Shown: positions 33,072 through 42,496, counted from the stretch's first letter. The stretch: 64,000 nucleotides of DNA from Mesorhizobium sp. INR15 (GCF_015500075.1 NZ_CP045496.1:3358001-3422000), one strand, 5' to 3'. Program-made: numbers and translations. Notes: a model not told the origin generated them from the letters alone.

Positions 33072-34652
33072 ATGACGCAAATCGACGAATCCATGGACAG
33101 CTGGCGGCCAGCCGGCGCGCCAATTCAAGGCGGCGGGCATCAATCGTCGGTCTGGTCGGCTCTGGTCCGCCATCCGGAATTGGCTCTCACGCTTTTGTGC
33201 CTGACGCAGATCCTGTGCTGGACCATCATGCCGGCGCTCGTCACCTCGGCGCCGCCGGGTGACGTCGTCGAAGGCTTCATGTGGGGGCGCGAATGGGTGC
33301 TGCTGACCTACAAGCACCCGCAGCTTCCGGCATGGCTGCTTGAAACCAGCCATCTACTCACCGGCTCTTTCCGTTGGCCGCAATACCTGCTCGCGCAGCT
33401 TGTCGTCTCGTCGACGTTCGTGTTCGTCTACCTGCTGGGCCGCGACATGGTGGGGCGGACACGCGCGCTGGCTGCCGTGCTCTTGATGCCCTCGATCTAT
33501 TTCTTCGGTTGGCCAACCCCGCAATTCAACCACGACTTCGCGCAGATGCCGTTCTGGGCCGCCATTTCATGGCTTTTGTGGCGCGCAACGCGTGGTAATG
33601 GAGCGCTCTGGTGGGTTGCATTGGGACTTGTGTCCGGCGTCGGACTCTACGCCAAGTTCTCCACCGGGCTGCTGCTTGTGTTCGGCGCGCTTTGGCTGTT
33701 GTGCGATGCCCGCGCGCGCAGCCGGCTCGCAACGCCGTGGCCCTGGCTTGGGTTCGCGGTTTTCCTCGGCGTCGCGGCGCCGCTCGTGATGGAACTCTTC
33801 CGCATCGATTTCCTGCCGCTGACCTACGTCGCCGGTCGCGACGGCTGGGTGCTCGCTCATCGCGCCCGCCTTTATTATATCGGTGTGCAACTGGCCGGGC
33901 TCGCGGGCTTCCTTGCCGTTCTCGCCATATCGGGGCTGCTGCGGCGCCCGTCACCAGACGAGCCCGTATCGCAGGAGGCGCCCGTCGAGCCGCGGGCGTT
34001 CACCTATCTCCTATGGATGGGGTTGGGGCCGGCGGGCCTTGTGATGGTGGCCTCGCTGTTCACCGGTGCGGGCGAGGCGTGGGGGGCGCCGATGTACAAT
34101 CTCATAGGCCTTGTGGCCGTTGCCGGTCTTGGGAAGAGGCTGGGCGTTTCCGAGATGCGCAGGCTGGCGATCTGCGCGGCGGTTTGCATTGTCGGCATGT
34201 CCAGTGCATACGCGGCAATCCGGTCGGCAAGCTGCAATGTGTTCGGGCATATGGTGTCGGTCTGCTGGCCGGCGCAATTGATGTCCGAGCAAGCGGAAAC
34301 CGTTTGGCATGAGAACGTCAAGGGCCCACTGGGCATCGTCGGCGGCGATAGTGGCCTGGCCATGCTTGCCGGCCTGAATGCTTATGACAAGCCGTCGATC
34401 TTTACTGGTCTCGACATGCGCTTTGCTCCCTGGATCACGCCGAAGCGGCTCCAGGAGCAAGGCATGCTCCTGGTCTGGCAAGGCAGCGAAGAGCCGCCAC
34501 GGCGCCTCGTACCCTGGATCAAGACGTTTCCGGTCAAGACCGTTCTGCTCGACTGGTCACGCCAGGCGCCGCCGCTGGCGATCAATTTCGTCGTCATACC
34601 ACCGGGAACAAGCGACCTGCCAAGTGGTCCGCCTGCCGAGCCCGAGGAGTAG
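33072..34652 (+). CDS. ArnT/PMT-family (GT39-like) membrane glycosyltransferase
   Basis: 526 residues with about ten membrane helices. The first periplasmic loop after helix 1 contains PPGDVVEGFMWGREWVLLTY followed by KHPQLPAWLLE. This is the acidic-residue and KHPPL-type motif of lipid-linked sugar transferases such as ArnT. The C-terminal about 150 residues are soluble (GPLGIVGGDSGLAMLAGLNA) and periplasmic. Such enzymes move a sugar from an undecaprenyl carrier to lipid A or proteins. No sugar-biosynthesis genes are adjacent. Confidence 0.82.
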   Translation: MTQIDESMDSWRPAGAPIQGGGHQSSVWSALVRHPELALTLLCLTQILCWTIMPALVTSAPPGDVVEGFMWGREWVLLTYKHPQLPAWLLETSHLLTGSFRWPQYLLAQLVVSSTFVFVYLLGRDMVGRTRALAAVLLMPSIYFFGWPTPQFNHDFAQMPFWAAISWLLWRATRGNGALWWVALGLVSGVGLYAKFSTGLLLVFGALWLLCDARARSRLATPWPWLGFAVFLGVAAPLVMELFRIDFLPLTYVAGRDGWVLAHRARLYYIGVQLAGLAGFLAVLAISGLLRRPSPDEPVSQEAPVEPRAFTYLLWMGLGPAGLVMVASLFTGAGEAWGAPMYNLIGLVAVAGLGKRLGVSEMRRLAICAAVCIVGMSSAYAAIRSASCNVFGHMVSVCWPAQLMSEQAETVWHENVKGPLGIVGGDSGLAMLAGLNAYDKPSIFTGLDMRFAPWITPKRLQEQGMLLVWQGSEEPPRRLVPWIKTFPVKTVLLDWSRQAPPLAINFVVIPPGTSDLPSGPPAEPEE

Positions 34653-34771
34653 GACTGGCGCAACTGACCGTCGGCCTTGGGCGCCGCGCCTTCACCTCGC
34701 GTGTGATTGACTGGACGAAAGCCGTGACAATGCCCACTTATGGAGAAATCCAAAAAAGAGGAGACGTGACC

Positions 34772-35290
34772 ATGGCGACTTCGACCGAACGCGCAGTCCT
34801 TGCGGGAGGCTGCTTCTGGGGCATGCAGGATCTGATACGACGCTATCCCGGCGTGACGTCGACGCGCGTTGGCTACAGCGGCGGCGATGTGCCCAATGCA
34901 ACCTACCGCAACCATGGCAACCATGCCGAAGCCATCGAGATCAATTTCGATCCAGCAGTGATCGGTTATCGCACACTGCTGGAACGCTTTTTCCAGATCC
35001 ACGATCCGACGACCCGCAACCGCCAGGGCAATGATGTCGGCATGAGCTATCGCTCGGCGATCTACTACACCAGCGATGAACAGAAGCGCGTCGCGGAAGA
35101 CACCATCGCCGATGTGGATGCCTCCGGCCTTTGGCCAGGCAAGGTCGCGACCGAAGTCGCTCCGGTCGGCCCTTTCTGGGAGGCCGAGCCCGAGCACCAG
35201 GATTATCTTGAGAAATACCCCAACGGCTACACCTGCCATTTCGTCAGGCCGGGCTGGAAACTGCCGGTTCGCGAGAAGGCCGTTTCCTGA
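34772..35290 (+). CDS. msrA: Peptide-methionine (S)-S-oxide reductase
   Basis: 172 residues from the ATG at 34772 with GAGGAGA upstream. The catalytic GGCFWGMQDLIRRYPGV is at residues 11-27 with the nucleophile Cys. TRVGYSGGDVPNATYRNHGN and HAEAIEINFDP follow. A C-terminal Cys (NGYTCHFVRPGW) may be a resolving residue. It repairs oxidised methionine in the cytoplasm. It ends 149 bp before an orphan RiPP precursor. Confidence 0.95.
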   Translation: MATSTERAVLAGGCFWGMQDLIRRYPGVTSTRVGYSGGDVPNATYRNHGNHAEAIEINFDPAVIGYRTLLERFFQIHDPTTRNRQGNDVGMSYRSAIYYTSDEQKRVAEDTIADVDASGLWPGKVATEVAPVGPFWEAEPEHQDYLEKYPNGYTCHFVRPGWKLPVREKAVS

Positions 35291-35439
35291 GATTGACGAG
35301 CCGGATCGGGGCCTCGGCCCCGATCCAATCCTGCCGCAACCTCCGCCATACGCCGTCGCCGGGCCAATCCGGCTGATGGTTGACAGCTTGTCCCATCGCT
35401 GGCCAACTGCCGATGCTGATTTGATCCTAGGAGGTGTGC

Positions 35440-35535
35440 ATGAAGAAAGTTTATGAAAAGCCCGCTCTGGTGAGGCGTCAGCGGCTTTTGGCCATTACCG
35501 CAACAGCGCCGCTTTCTTCAAAGCCGGCGGTCTGA
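35440..35535 (+). CDS. Putative RiPP precursor with lasso-type leader
   Basis: 31 residues with a very strong GGAGGTG just before the ATG. The leader MKKVYEKPALVRRQRLLAIT matches the lasso-peptide recognition pattern Y-x2-P-x-L-x9-T: Tyr5, Pro8, Leu10 and Thr20 are spaced exactly as in substrates of the RRE (B1) protein. The Gly usually at position 14 is Gln. The remaining ATAPLSSKPAV has no Asp/Glu at positions 7-9, so a lasso ring could not close. No cyclase, protease or RRE gene lies nearby. This matches short orphan rhizobial RiPP-precursor-like peptides; its maturation is unknown. Confidence 0.7.
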   Translation: MKKVYEKPALVRRQRLLAITATAPLSSKPAV

Positions 35536-35644
35536 TCGGTACCGCTCAAACTGTTGCTGCCCGGCTGGGCCTTTGAAACTACCTGGATGGTGTTCGTGAA
35601 CGGTCTCGGGGAAGGCCTGCTTTCGCCGGACACTGGAAGTCTGG

Positions 35645-36652
35645 ATGCGATTGAACCCGTTGCCTGGGCAAGGCCCGGTCTCCGCAATCTTTGTGCTGGG
35701 CATCTCCAGATATAACGGGCCGATGCTCGCGGGATAGGTGGAAGCGGGAAACCATATCGCCGCGATCGTGGTGCCAGGGTTGCGGAAGCACACACACTTC
35801 AGCATCAGCAATTTCCGCAGGAGACGTAAGCGCCAGCGTTTGCTCGCGCACTATGTCGGCAACACGCAGGTAAGGCTGATAGAATTTGGCCGGCCTTACG
35901 ATTGGGACATGCTCGGCAAGCAGTTGTCGGGTGCCAAAGCCGACGTGCTGATCTGTTACGCCTTTCCCAACCGGATCCCGCAAAGCTTGCTTGACGCCTT
36001 TCCAAGGGGCGGCCTCAATCTTCATCCCGCGCTATTGCCCTATTATCGTGGCCCGCATCCGTTTCATCGCCTCGTGGCTGATGGCCAGCAAGCTGTGCAC
36101 GGCGGGGTGACGTTGCACAGGATGACGGCTGGATTTGATGAAGGCGACATTCTCGCACAGGTGCCGTTTTGCGCGGGGGACTGGCACTCGCTGGGAAGCC
36201 TGACCAATGCGGCGGCAACGTCAATGCGGATGCTGGCAAGCGAGGCGGTGCCGGCCTATTGCAGGGGCGCGTTAACTGGATTGCCACAGCCTGCTGGTGA
36301 CTTTGGCTGGGCGCGGCTCGAGCCCAGACATCTGATGATTTCGCAGGCGCTGACGAGGGAGCATGCCGACCGCATGTGGCAGGTGCTCGGCCTGCATCCA
36401 GGGATTTACGTGGATGTCGCCGGTCAAAATGTCCGGCTTGCATTCCAGATCCGAAGACTGGGACCGCCAACCGGAAAGGCGGCCGCCAAACGTTGGGGAA
36501 CCGTGGCATTGGATCTTGCCGACGGTCGAGTGCTGTACTTTACCTACAGCCGTCTGCTCAAACGACTCGTGAATTTTCGCCGCCTGTTCGCGCGGACCCC
36601 CATCCCAAGACCGCGCCCCGCGATACAGCTGTTCGGCAAGGTAGAGGGCTGA
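35645..36652 (+). pseudogene. Formyltransferase-family protein interrupted by an in-frame amber codon
   Basis: From the ATG at 35645 (GGAAG upstream) the frame reads MRLNPLPGQGPVSAIFVLGI then SRYNGPMLAG, meets TAG at 35735, and continues for 304 codons as VEAGNHIAAIVVPGLRKHTH onward. The Formyl_trans_N catalytic triad is intact: Asn and His in LNLHPALLPYYRG, Asp in GFDEGDILAQ. The family includes tRNA and sugar-amine formyltransferases. A single base change (for example TTG to TAG) explains the stop. A GTG at 35738 could restart translation but would lose the first Rossmann strand. Its neighbour is the RiPP precursor. Confidence 0.75.
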
Positions 36653-36679
36653 ACGGATGGGCCGGGTACGGCCCATCCG

Positions 36680-37234
36680 TCACGGTGCCTTCTCGCGGAA
36701 TTTCGCGTGGCAGCTGGTGCAGTCCTGGAGGATCAGGTGAACGAGATGCTCGGCAGCCAGGGCGGACGGATCGGCATGCTCAGCAGCGCCAGACCGCTTG
36801 CCCAGCAAGCTGCCGCCGCCCATCGCCATCCCCGGTCCCATCCTCATGGCCTTTGGGATGCCATCCGCCGGTGCTCCGTCTGCTTGCCGCGACAAAGCGC
36901 TCGCGAGCGATGCGATGTGGTCGGCCAGCGCGTTGAATTCCTCGCGCGACTGGCCAATTTCGAGCTTTGCCGCCGAAGGCTGCCCCAGTGTCTCGTTCGG
37001 GAATTCCGCAGCCAGGGCACTGGTGTAAAGAGGAACCTTCCCGGCCGCCTGCTTGAACGCCTGTACGTCGTAAGCCACCTTTCCACCAAACATCCCGGCG
37101 ATCGTCTTGACGGAAGCGGCCATCTCTTTCATCGAGGCCTGGCGCCGCTCGACGACGCCCTTGTCGGGAAGCACGGCAGCCATGGTTGCCCCGCAGGCCA
37201 CAAGCAGGCTCAGGCATATCGAAATACGGTTCAT
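36680..37234 (-). CDS. Cytochrome c' / c556-like protein
   Basis: 184 residues from the ATG at 37234. Signal peptide MNRISICLSLLVACGATMAA. A four-helix-bundle body (RQASMKEMAASVKTIAGMFG; Met near the N-terminus as possible axial region). The haem-binding DCTSCHAKFREKAP lies at the extreme C-terminus, as in class II cytochromes c. Periplasmic electron carrier or gas-binding protein. It is convergent with the formyltransferase, with only 27 bp between stops. Confidence 0.9.
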   Translation of the reverse strand: MNRISICLSLLVACGATMAAVLPDKGVVERRQASMKEMAASVKTIAGMFGGKVAYDVQAFKQAAGKVPLYTSALAAEFPNETLGQPSAAKLEIGQSREEFNALADHIASLASALSRQADGAPADGIPKAMRMGPGMAMGGGSLLGKRSGAAEHADPSALAAEHLVHLILQDCTSCHAKFREKAP

Positions 37235-37444
37235 GGCATCATGCCTTCGAATCCAGCGGTGGTCCCACGCGGACATGGTTCTTGCTGCGCGACGCCGCGC
37301 TGCCTCCGGCATCTTGTGCGATGCCGGACGCCCGGTAGTGCCCAGCGACCTGATTTCAAAATCCATTCTAGCGATAGCCATATGGGCCAAAGCTTGTCGC
37401 TTTTCCTATGAAATCGGATCTGGCCAACAAAACAAAAGCCAGTT

Positions 37445-38233
37445 CTAGTTTCGGGCGATCTCATAGAGCAGGGCGGTTTTGACATGCCGACCCGGTTCTC
37501 CCCGCATTGACAACGCTGCGGCATAGAATTTCGAAAGCGCCGGGCATAGGCCCTCATACGCCTGGTTGGCGGTGCCGATTGCTTCCATGTCGGCCTGTGT
37601 CCCCCCGGCAGCGACAAAAGCGCTGGCGGCCATCGACCAATCCTCGTCGCTGGCGGGAGCCGCCGCCAGGCCGCTACGCCTTGCTGCTCCATAGGCGCGG
37701 ATCAAGGTCGCGCCGATAGCATCCATATCCATCATCTGCTCATGAGCAGGCGCGCTCAGGGCGCCCGGCCCGTTTTTGAGATAGCCGTTGCAGGTCGTGG
37801 GAGATTCCCGTGCCATGACGTGGTTGAGCATGTCGAGTTGGGCGCGGAGCGCTTCCGAGGCATCGCTGTCTGGGGTCGAGGGCAGCACCGAGGCATATTT
37901 GTGCCTAAGATCGGCCACCGCTGTCCTGCTCACCTCGCGCACCTGATTCACGCTTCCTTCCGCTCTGGCCACGGCCGTGATCTTCTGGACAATTTCGTCA
38001 TAGTCTTCAGGAAATTCCTGCTTGATTGCCAGGAAGATCTTGAATTCCTGGCTCAGCAATTGGTCGCTGACCTGAGCCGTCGTCAGTGTGCGCGGCGTTG
38101 CGGCCGGCGTACCCATGGCCGTTTCATAGAGATATTTGCCGCCCGCGAGGCCGAGCGTCCAAGGTAGCGCCTTCACCAAAACGAACGACACAATGGCAAC
38201 GGCGGCCACACCCGCACCTTTCCAATTCACCAT
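37445..38233 (-). CDS. Membrane-anchored hypothetical protein, partner of the TPR protein
   Basis: 262 residues. One N-terminal membrane helix (GAGVAAVAIVSFVLVKALPW), then a helical periplasmic or cytosolic part with no known domain (SQEFKIFLAIKQEFPEDYDE, ALRAQLDMLNHVMARESPTT, two Cys). Its N-terminus resembles that of the adjacent TPR protein (W-x-GAG-x-AA ... FVL-x-K). It starts 22 bp downstream of that gene, so the pair probably forms one operon and one membrane complex. Confidence 0.7.
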   Translation of the reverse strand: MVNWKGAGVAAVAIVSFVLVKALPWTLGLAGGKYLYETAMGTPAATPRTLTTAQVSDQLLSQEFKIFLAIKQEFPEDYDEIVQKITAVARAEGSVNQVREVSRTAVADLRHKYASVLPSTPDSDASEALRAQLDMLNHVMARESPTTCNGYLKNGPGALSAPAHEQMMDMDAIGATLIRAYGAARRSGLAAAPASDEDWSMAASAFVAAGGTQADMEAIGTANQAYEGLCPALSKFYAAALSMRGEPGRHVKTALLYEIARN

Positions 38234-38255
38234 AAGGGGTCTCCTTGCAAACTAC

Positions 38256-41123
38256 CTATTTCGCGCCGAGGCCAAGCGCCTTGTCGCGGTCGGCCTGTGC
38301 TCGCTTGCGGTTGCCCTTTGCCTCCCAAGCCAGGCTTCGGGCGCTATAAGCATCGGTATATTTCGGATTGAGGCTGATCGCTTTGTCGAAATCGGCAATG
38401 GCGGTTTTGTATTTCTTCTTTTTGTGCCAGCAGAAACCACGGTTGTAATAGGCCTCTGCATCGGTGGGACGCAGGCTGACCGCTTTGTTGGAGTCCGCGA
38501 GGATGCGGTCGCAATCGTGTTTGGCGGCCCAGCCACGGCTGCGTAGCACATAGGCATCCGCATTGTCGGGCTGCAAGGCGATGATCGTGGTCAGATCCGC
38601 AATGCCCCGGTCGATGTCGCCTTTCTGCCACCAGATGGCGGAGCGATAGAAATAAGTATCGATGAATTCGGGGCTGAGTTCGATCGCCTTGTCATAGTCT
38701 TCCATGGCTTTGTCGTGGTCTCCTTTCAGAGCCCGGGAAAAGCCACGCAGAGTGTAGGCCGGGCCGTAGGTGGGGTCCGCCATGATTGCCAGATCGTACT
38801 GTGCGATGGCCCGGTCGAAGTCGTTTTGAGAACGCCAGATCGTGCCTTGTTCTATTGCTTGCCTGGCGACGGAACTCAGGATCCGGGCGCCATTTTTCGC
38901 GGCCGATGATTTCGCCCTCGCGGCCACTGCGAGTTCCCGGCTCTTCTGGACGATCGCCAGGTTTGGATCGAGCCTGATCGCCTTGTCGAAATCGGCGATG
39001 GCGCGATCGTAGTCGCCCTTGGCGAACCAATCGCTTCCACGGCCGAAATAAGCGGGCGCATATTTAGGGTCGATCTCGACCGCGCGATCGTAATCCGCGA
39101 TTGCGCGACCCAGTTCATTCTTTTTGCCCCAGGCAACCGCGCGGCCCAGGAAGGCGTCGAAATAGGCGGGATAAAGCGCGATCACCTTGCTGTAGTCGGC
39201 GATGGCACTATCGTAATCACCAATCTCGACCCGCGACATGCCTCGCCAGACATATGCCGAGGCCCCCTCCGGCTCGAGCGCGATGGCGCGGCCGTATTCG
39301 ACAATGGCGCTGTCATATTTGCCCTTTTGGTAGAGGGCTTTGCCCCGATCTATGAATGAGTTGACGTTCTTGGGATCCGAGCCAACGGCATCGGCGGCTT
39401 TGCTACCCTTGGCCTTCGCCGCGATGACCGCCTTGCGTCCTGCGCGGAACTCGCCATTTTCGGGGTTGAGCCTGATTGCCTTGTCAAAGTCGGCAATAGC
39501 GCTGTCATAGCCTTTCTTGTCTGCCCAGGCCAAACCGCGCCCGTAGTAACTGGCAGCGTCTTTCGGATCGATGGTAAGCGCTGTCGTGTAAGCGGCGATT
39601 GCGCGCGCGTAGTCGCCCTTCGTATGCCATACCATGCCTTTGCAGAAATAGGCGTCACGGGCGGTGGGATCGAGGCTGGCTGCGCGGCCGCAATCAACGA
39701 GAGCTCCGTCGGCATCGCCTTGTGTGGCCTTGGCGATGCCCCGGCTTATATGCGCCCGTATCTGGTCTGGATTGAGCCGGATGACCTGATCGTAATCGGC
39801 AATGGCGCGGTCGTAAACGCGCTTGGCTGACCAGGCGTCACCTCGCCTGAGATACGCGAATGGGCTGTCCGGAGCGATCGCAATGGCCTTGTCGTACTCG
39901 GTTATGGCACGGTCGTAGTTGCCTCCGTCATACGAGGAATTGCCTCTTGCCACGGCAGCCAGGGCGACCGGGTCGGTGGCATTGGGATCTGGCGGGTCGG
40001 TATTGCCGACTTTGGCCTTGGCCGCGATCGCCGACTTACGACGCGCGGCTACTCCGGCAAGGTTGGGATCGAGCTGAATTGCCTGGTCGAAGTCCGCGAT
40101 AGCGCCGTCGTAGTCAGCCCTCTTCAGCCGAGCGATGCCGCGCAAGTAGTGGGTGATGGCAAAGTTCGGATCGATCTCTATCGCCTTGTCATAGTCAGCG
40201 ATGGCACGGTCGTCGTCATTCTTCTCGCTCCAAGCCAGGGCGCGGGCGAAATGGTAGTTGGCGTTCGTCGGTTCCAACGCAATGGCGCGGTCATAGTCGA
40301 CGATGGCGCGGCCGTATTTACCTTGCTGAGCCCAAGCAAGGCCGCGATAGCCATAAGCCTCGGCAATGTCAGGGTCCAAGGCTATGGCGCTGTCGAATTT
40401 GGAAATGGCTCTTTTGTATTTGCCCTTGCCATATTGGAGCTTGCCCGCGGCGACAGCGGCCAGGGCGCGTGGGTCGGCGGTCCTGGTTAGCGGGATTGGC
40501 GGTGACGGTACTGGCGTGTCATTCGCAATCTCAGCCATCGTCTGGCCGGATGCGTTGGGTGGTTGGTTTCCGCTTGGCGCCGACGGGGAGCTCTCGACGG
40601 CCGAGGCCTGCTCGCTACAACTGCCGGCCCGGTTCGCATCAAGATCGATCGCGCGCCGGCAGTCGGCGGCGGCGCCAGCATAATCGCCTTTGAGCGTCTT
40701 TGCCCGGCTGCGGCTGAAGAACGCGGCGGCGTTGTTCGGGTCCAGGCTGATCGACCTGTCGAAATCGAGAATCGCACCCTCGACACCATATTTTGACAGC
40801 CGCACCATGCCCCGTTCGAACAGCACCTTGGCGGCGTCGGGGCGCCTTTCCACAAGGGCCGGTGCGTTTGGCTGGGCAACATCGCCTGCGACCTGTTGGT
40901 TGCAGGCGATGGCCCCTTTCGGGTCGAGCTTGATTGCTTGCCTGCAGTCGGCGGCGGCGGCGCTATCGTAATTGCCGCGCGTGAAATCATCAGCAAGCGC
41001 TGGAGTGCTCAGGGCCAAAATGACAGCAAAGCCAGCCAGCCACCGCCGGCAAGGCCAACATTTCGCCAAAACGAACAACCCTGTCGCGGCGGCGGCCAGC
41101 CCCGCACCATTCCAACTCGCCAT
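38256..41123 (-). CDS. Giant TPR-repeat protein, membrane-anchored or exported
   Basis: 955 residues. An N-terminal hydrophobic segment (two stretches within residues 1-45, ending ALSTPALADD) suggests export or anchoring. The rest is almost entirely tetratricopeptide repeats of 34 residues (for example ARGDLDE-free units such as YDRAIADYDKAIEIDPNFAI and KGDYARAIAAYTTALTIDPK), about twenty by pattern. TPR arrays act as protein-binding scaffolds. A GGGGGAGGACC site precedes the start. The downstream gene has a matching N-terminus, implying a common complex. Confidence 0.88.
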   Translation of the reverse strand: MASWNGAGLAAAATGLFVLAKCWPCRRWLAGFAVILALSTPALADDFTRGNYDSAAAADCRQAIKLDPKGAIACNQQVAGDVAQPNAPALVERRPDAAKVLFERGMVRLSKYGVEGAILDFDRSISLDPNNAAAFFSRSRAKTLKGDYAGAAADCRRAIDLDANRAGSCSEQASAVESSPSAPSGNQPPNASGQTMAEIANDTPVPSPPIPLTRTADPRALAAVAAGKLQYGKGKYKRAISKFDSAIALDPDIAEAYGYRGLAWAQQGKYGRAIVDYDRAIALEPTNANYHFARALAWSEKNDDDRAIADYDKAIEIDPNFAITHYLRGIARLKRADYDGAIADFDQAIQLDPNLAGVAARRKSAIAAKAKVGNTDPPDPNATDPVALAAVARGNSSYDGGNYDRAITEYDKAIAIAPDSPFAYLRRGDAWSAKRVYDRAIADYDQVIRLNPDQIRAHISRGIAKATQGDADGALVDCGRAASLDPTARDAYFCKGMVWHTKGDYARAIAAYTTALTIDPKDAASYYGRGLAWADKKGYDSAIADFDKAIRLNPENGEFRAGRKAVIAAKAKGSKAADAVGSDPKNVNSFIDRGKALYQKGKYDSAIVEYGRAIALEPEGASAYVWRGMSRVEIGDYDSAIADYSKVIALYPAYFDAFLGRAVAWGKKNELGRAIADYDRAVEIDPKYAPAYFGRGSDWFAKGDYDRAIADFDKAIRLDPNLAIVQKSRELAVAARAKSSAAKNGARILSSVARQAIEQGTIWRSQNDFDRAIAQYDLAIMADPTYGPAYTLRGFSRALKGDHDKAMEDYDKAIELSPEFIDTYFYRSAIWWQKGDIDRGIADLTTIIALQPDNADAYVLRSRGWAAKHDCDRILADSNKAVSLRPTDAEAYYNRGFCWHKKKKYKTAIADFDKAISLNPKYTDAYSARSLAWEAKGNRKRAQADRDKALGLGAK

Positions 41124-41649
41124 TTACTGGTCCTCCCCCGAAAACCCCGGCCACTTCGATGGCGTTCAGGTTATTGTTCCTTATTTGTTCCAAAATGCAA
41201 GCAGGAATTGCAATCTGGTGAACTCGATGGCGGGTTTTTGAAACCGGTGGATTCGCAAGATCCGGCGCATTCGCCCTCATGGAGATGACTGTGGCGGGCT
41301 TGGAGCCGCCAATCCGGGTTTGGTGCCGTTCGCATAGGGCGGGTTGGCCTGCCGCCAAAGGAATCGAAGCATTTGTAGAGGCCGGTAGACGAGCCCGTCT
41401 CGCTCAATTCTCATAAAAACGATTTTTTTGTACTCTTCGTATGTATATCGATATTTTACTTGAAATATTTGATATATGCAAAGATAAATTCAAGTTTTAA
41501 TATTATTTTACTTCGCTCATTTCACGATCAAACACCATTAGAATCATTCTGTATTTGGAATTTGAAACTGAGAAACTCTTTCTGACGTTAGTTTATGTGC
41601 AATCGGCGATGTGCCGGCTGTCTTAGTGCAACGACAACAGGAGAGTGTT
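41124..41649. other. Gene-free region with very AT-rich core
   Basis: About 525 bases. 41408-41600 is strikingly AT-rich (runs such as CGATTTTTTTGTACTC, TTAATATTATTTTAC) compared with the GC-rich genome. It includes an imperfect dyad CTTGAA (41459-41464) ... TTCAAG. It probably holds the promoter of the glycine-repeat gene at 41650 and binding sites for AT-preferring proteins (H-NS-like or MucR/Ros family; inference). No coding sequence supported. Confidence 0.5.
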
Positions 41650-42249
41650 ATGGCTTTTACCATCAAAACAGTCGCCAGTATGTTGGCAGGTAGCGCAATA
41701 ATTTTGACTCTTTCGATGCCCGCTGGCGCCGCCGGCCTTGGTCTTGGCGTCGGTGCTTCGGTCGGTGGCAGTGGCGGCGTCAATGCCGGCGTCGGAGCTT
41801 CGGTCGGTGGTAGCGGTGGCGTCAGCGCTGGTGTTGGCGCGTCGGTTGGCGGCAGTGGTGGTGTCAATGCCGGTGCTGGTGCCTCCATCGGCGGGGCCCG
41901 GGGCGTGAACGCGGGTGTCGGCGCCAATGTCGGCGGCAGCAATGGTGTCACAGCTGGTCTTGGTGCCAATGTTGGTGGCGGTGGCGGCATTACGGCCGGC
42001 CTGGGCGCCAATGTCGGCGGTACTGGCGGCATTGGGGTTGGTGTCGGCGTTGGCGTTGGCGGTGGGATCAACCCGAGCAATCCGTCCAACCCGAGCAATC
42101 CGCGGAACCCCAACCTTCCAAGCGTTGTCGCTGACATGTCGGATAGTCAGGTGGCACGGATGAAGAAGCGTTGCGTCGATGTACTCGGCAGTTCCGGGGT
42201 CTACGATCGCGACCTGCGTCAGCTGTGTCTGTTGATTGCCCGTCGCTGA
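41650..42249 (+). CDS. Exported glycine-repeat protein
   Basis: 199 residues from the ATG at 41650 (AGGAGAG upstream). Signal peptide ending PAGAAGLG. Residues about 30-135 are about eight copies of a 13-14 residue repeat, consensus GVGASVGGSGGVNA. Then come an Asn-Pro-Ser linker (NPSNPSNPSNPRNP) and a folded C-terminus with two Cys (KKRCVDVLGSSGVYDRDLRQ, LCLLIARR). The repeat suggests a surface or periplasmic structural protein. Repeat DNA units may vary in copy number among strains. Confidence 0.8.
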   Translation: MAFTIKTVASMLAGSAIILTLSMPAGAAGLGLGVGASVGGSGGVNAGVGASVGGSGGVSAGVGASVGGSGGVNAGAGASIGGARGVNAGVGANVGGSNGVTAGLGANVGGGGGITAGLGANVGGTGGIGVGVGVGVGGGINPSNPSNPSNPRNPNLPSVVADMSDSQVARMKKRCVDVLGSSGVYDRDLRQLCLLIARR

Positions 42250-42331
42250 CGCTGGTCAGGACGCCGCAGGAATGGAAGTGTCAGACCAGCCGTGAGGCTT
42301 TGGCCGCACTCTCCTGGCCTCCGGCCAGTCG

Positions 42332-42357
42332 GAAAGCCCGCCATTTGGCGGGCTTTC
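42332..42357 (+). terminator. Intrinsic terminator after the glycine-repeat gene
   Basis: GAAAGCCCGCC (42332-42342) pairs perfectly with GGCGGGCTTTC (42347-42357), loop ATTT. It lies 83 bp past the stop. The short T-run is inside the stem. Confidence 0.8.
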
Positions 42358-42496
42358 TGCATTTCGTCGGCCGGTCGGCTCGCAAACCAGTCACCGCGTG
42401 CGGAACGCTAATGCCATTTGAGCGTTCACCTCATCACGGACACCGCGTGGCGATGTTCAAACCAGCGCGAGAGCGCACTAAGGGAGCGGGAAGACC

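Noticed and set aside
35587..35715. A 42-codon frame between the RiPP precursor and the formyltransferase
   Set aside because: No ribosome binding site and it overlaps the formyltransferase start in another frame; probably chance.
41760..42060. CRISPR-like array
   Set aside because: The repeated DNA is in phase with a glycine-repeat protein, units are 39-42 bp with variable sequence and no distinct spacers; it is coding.
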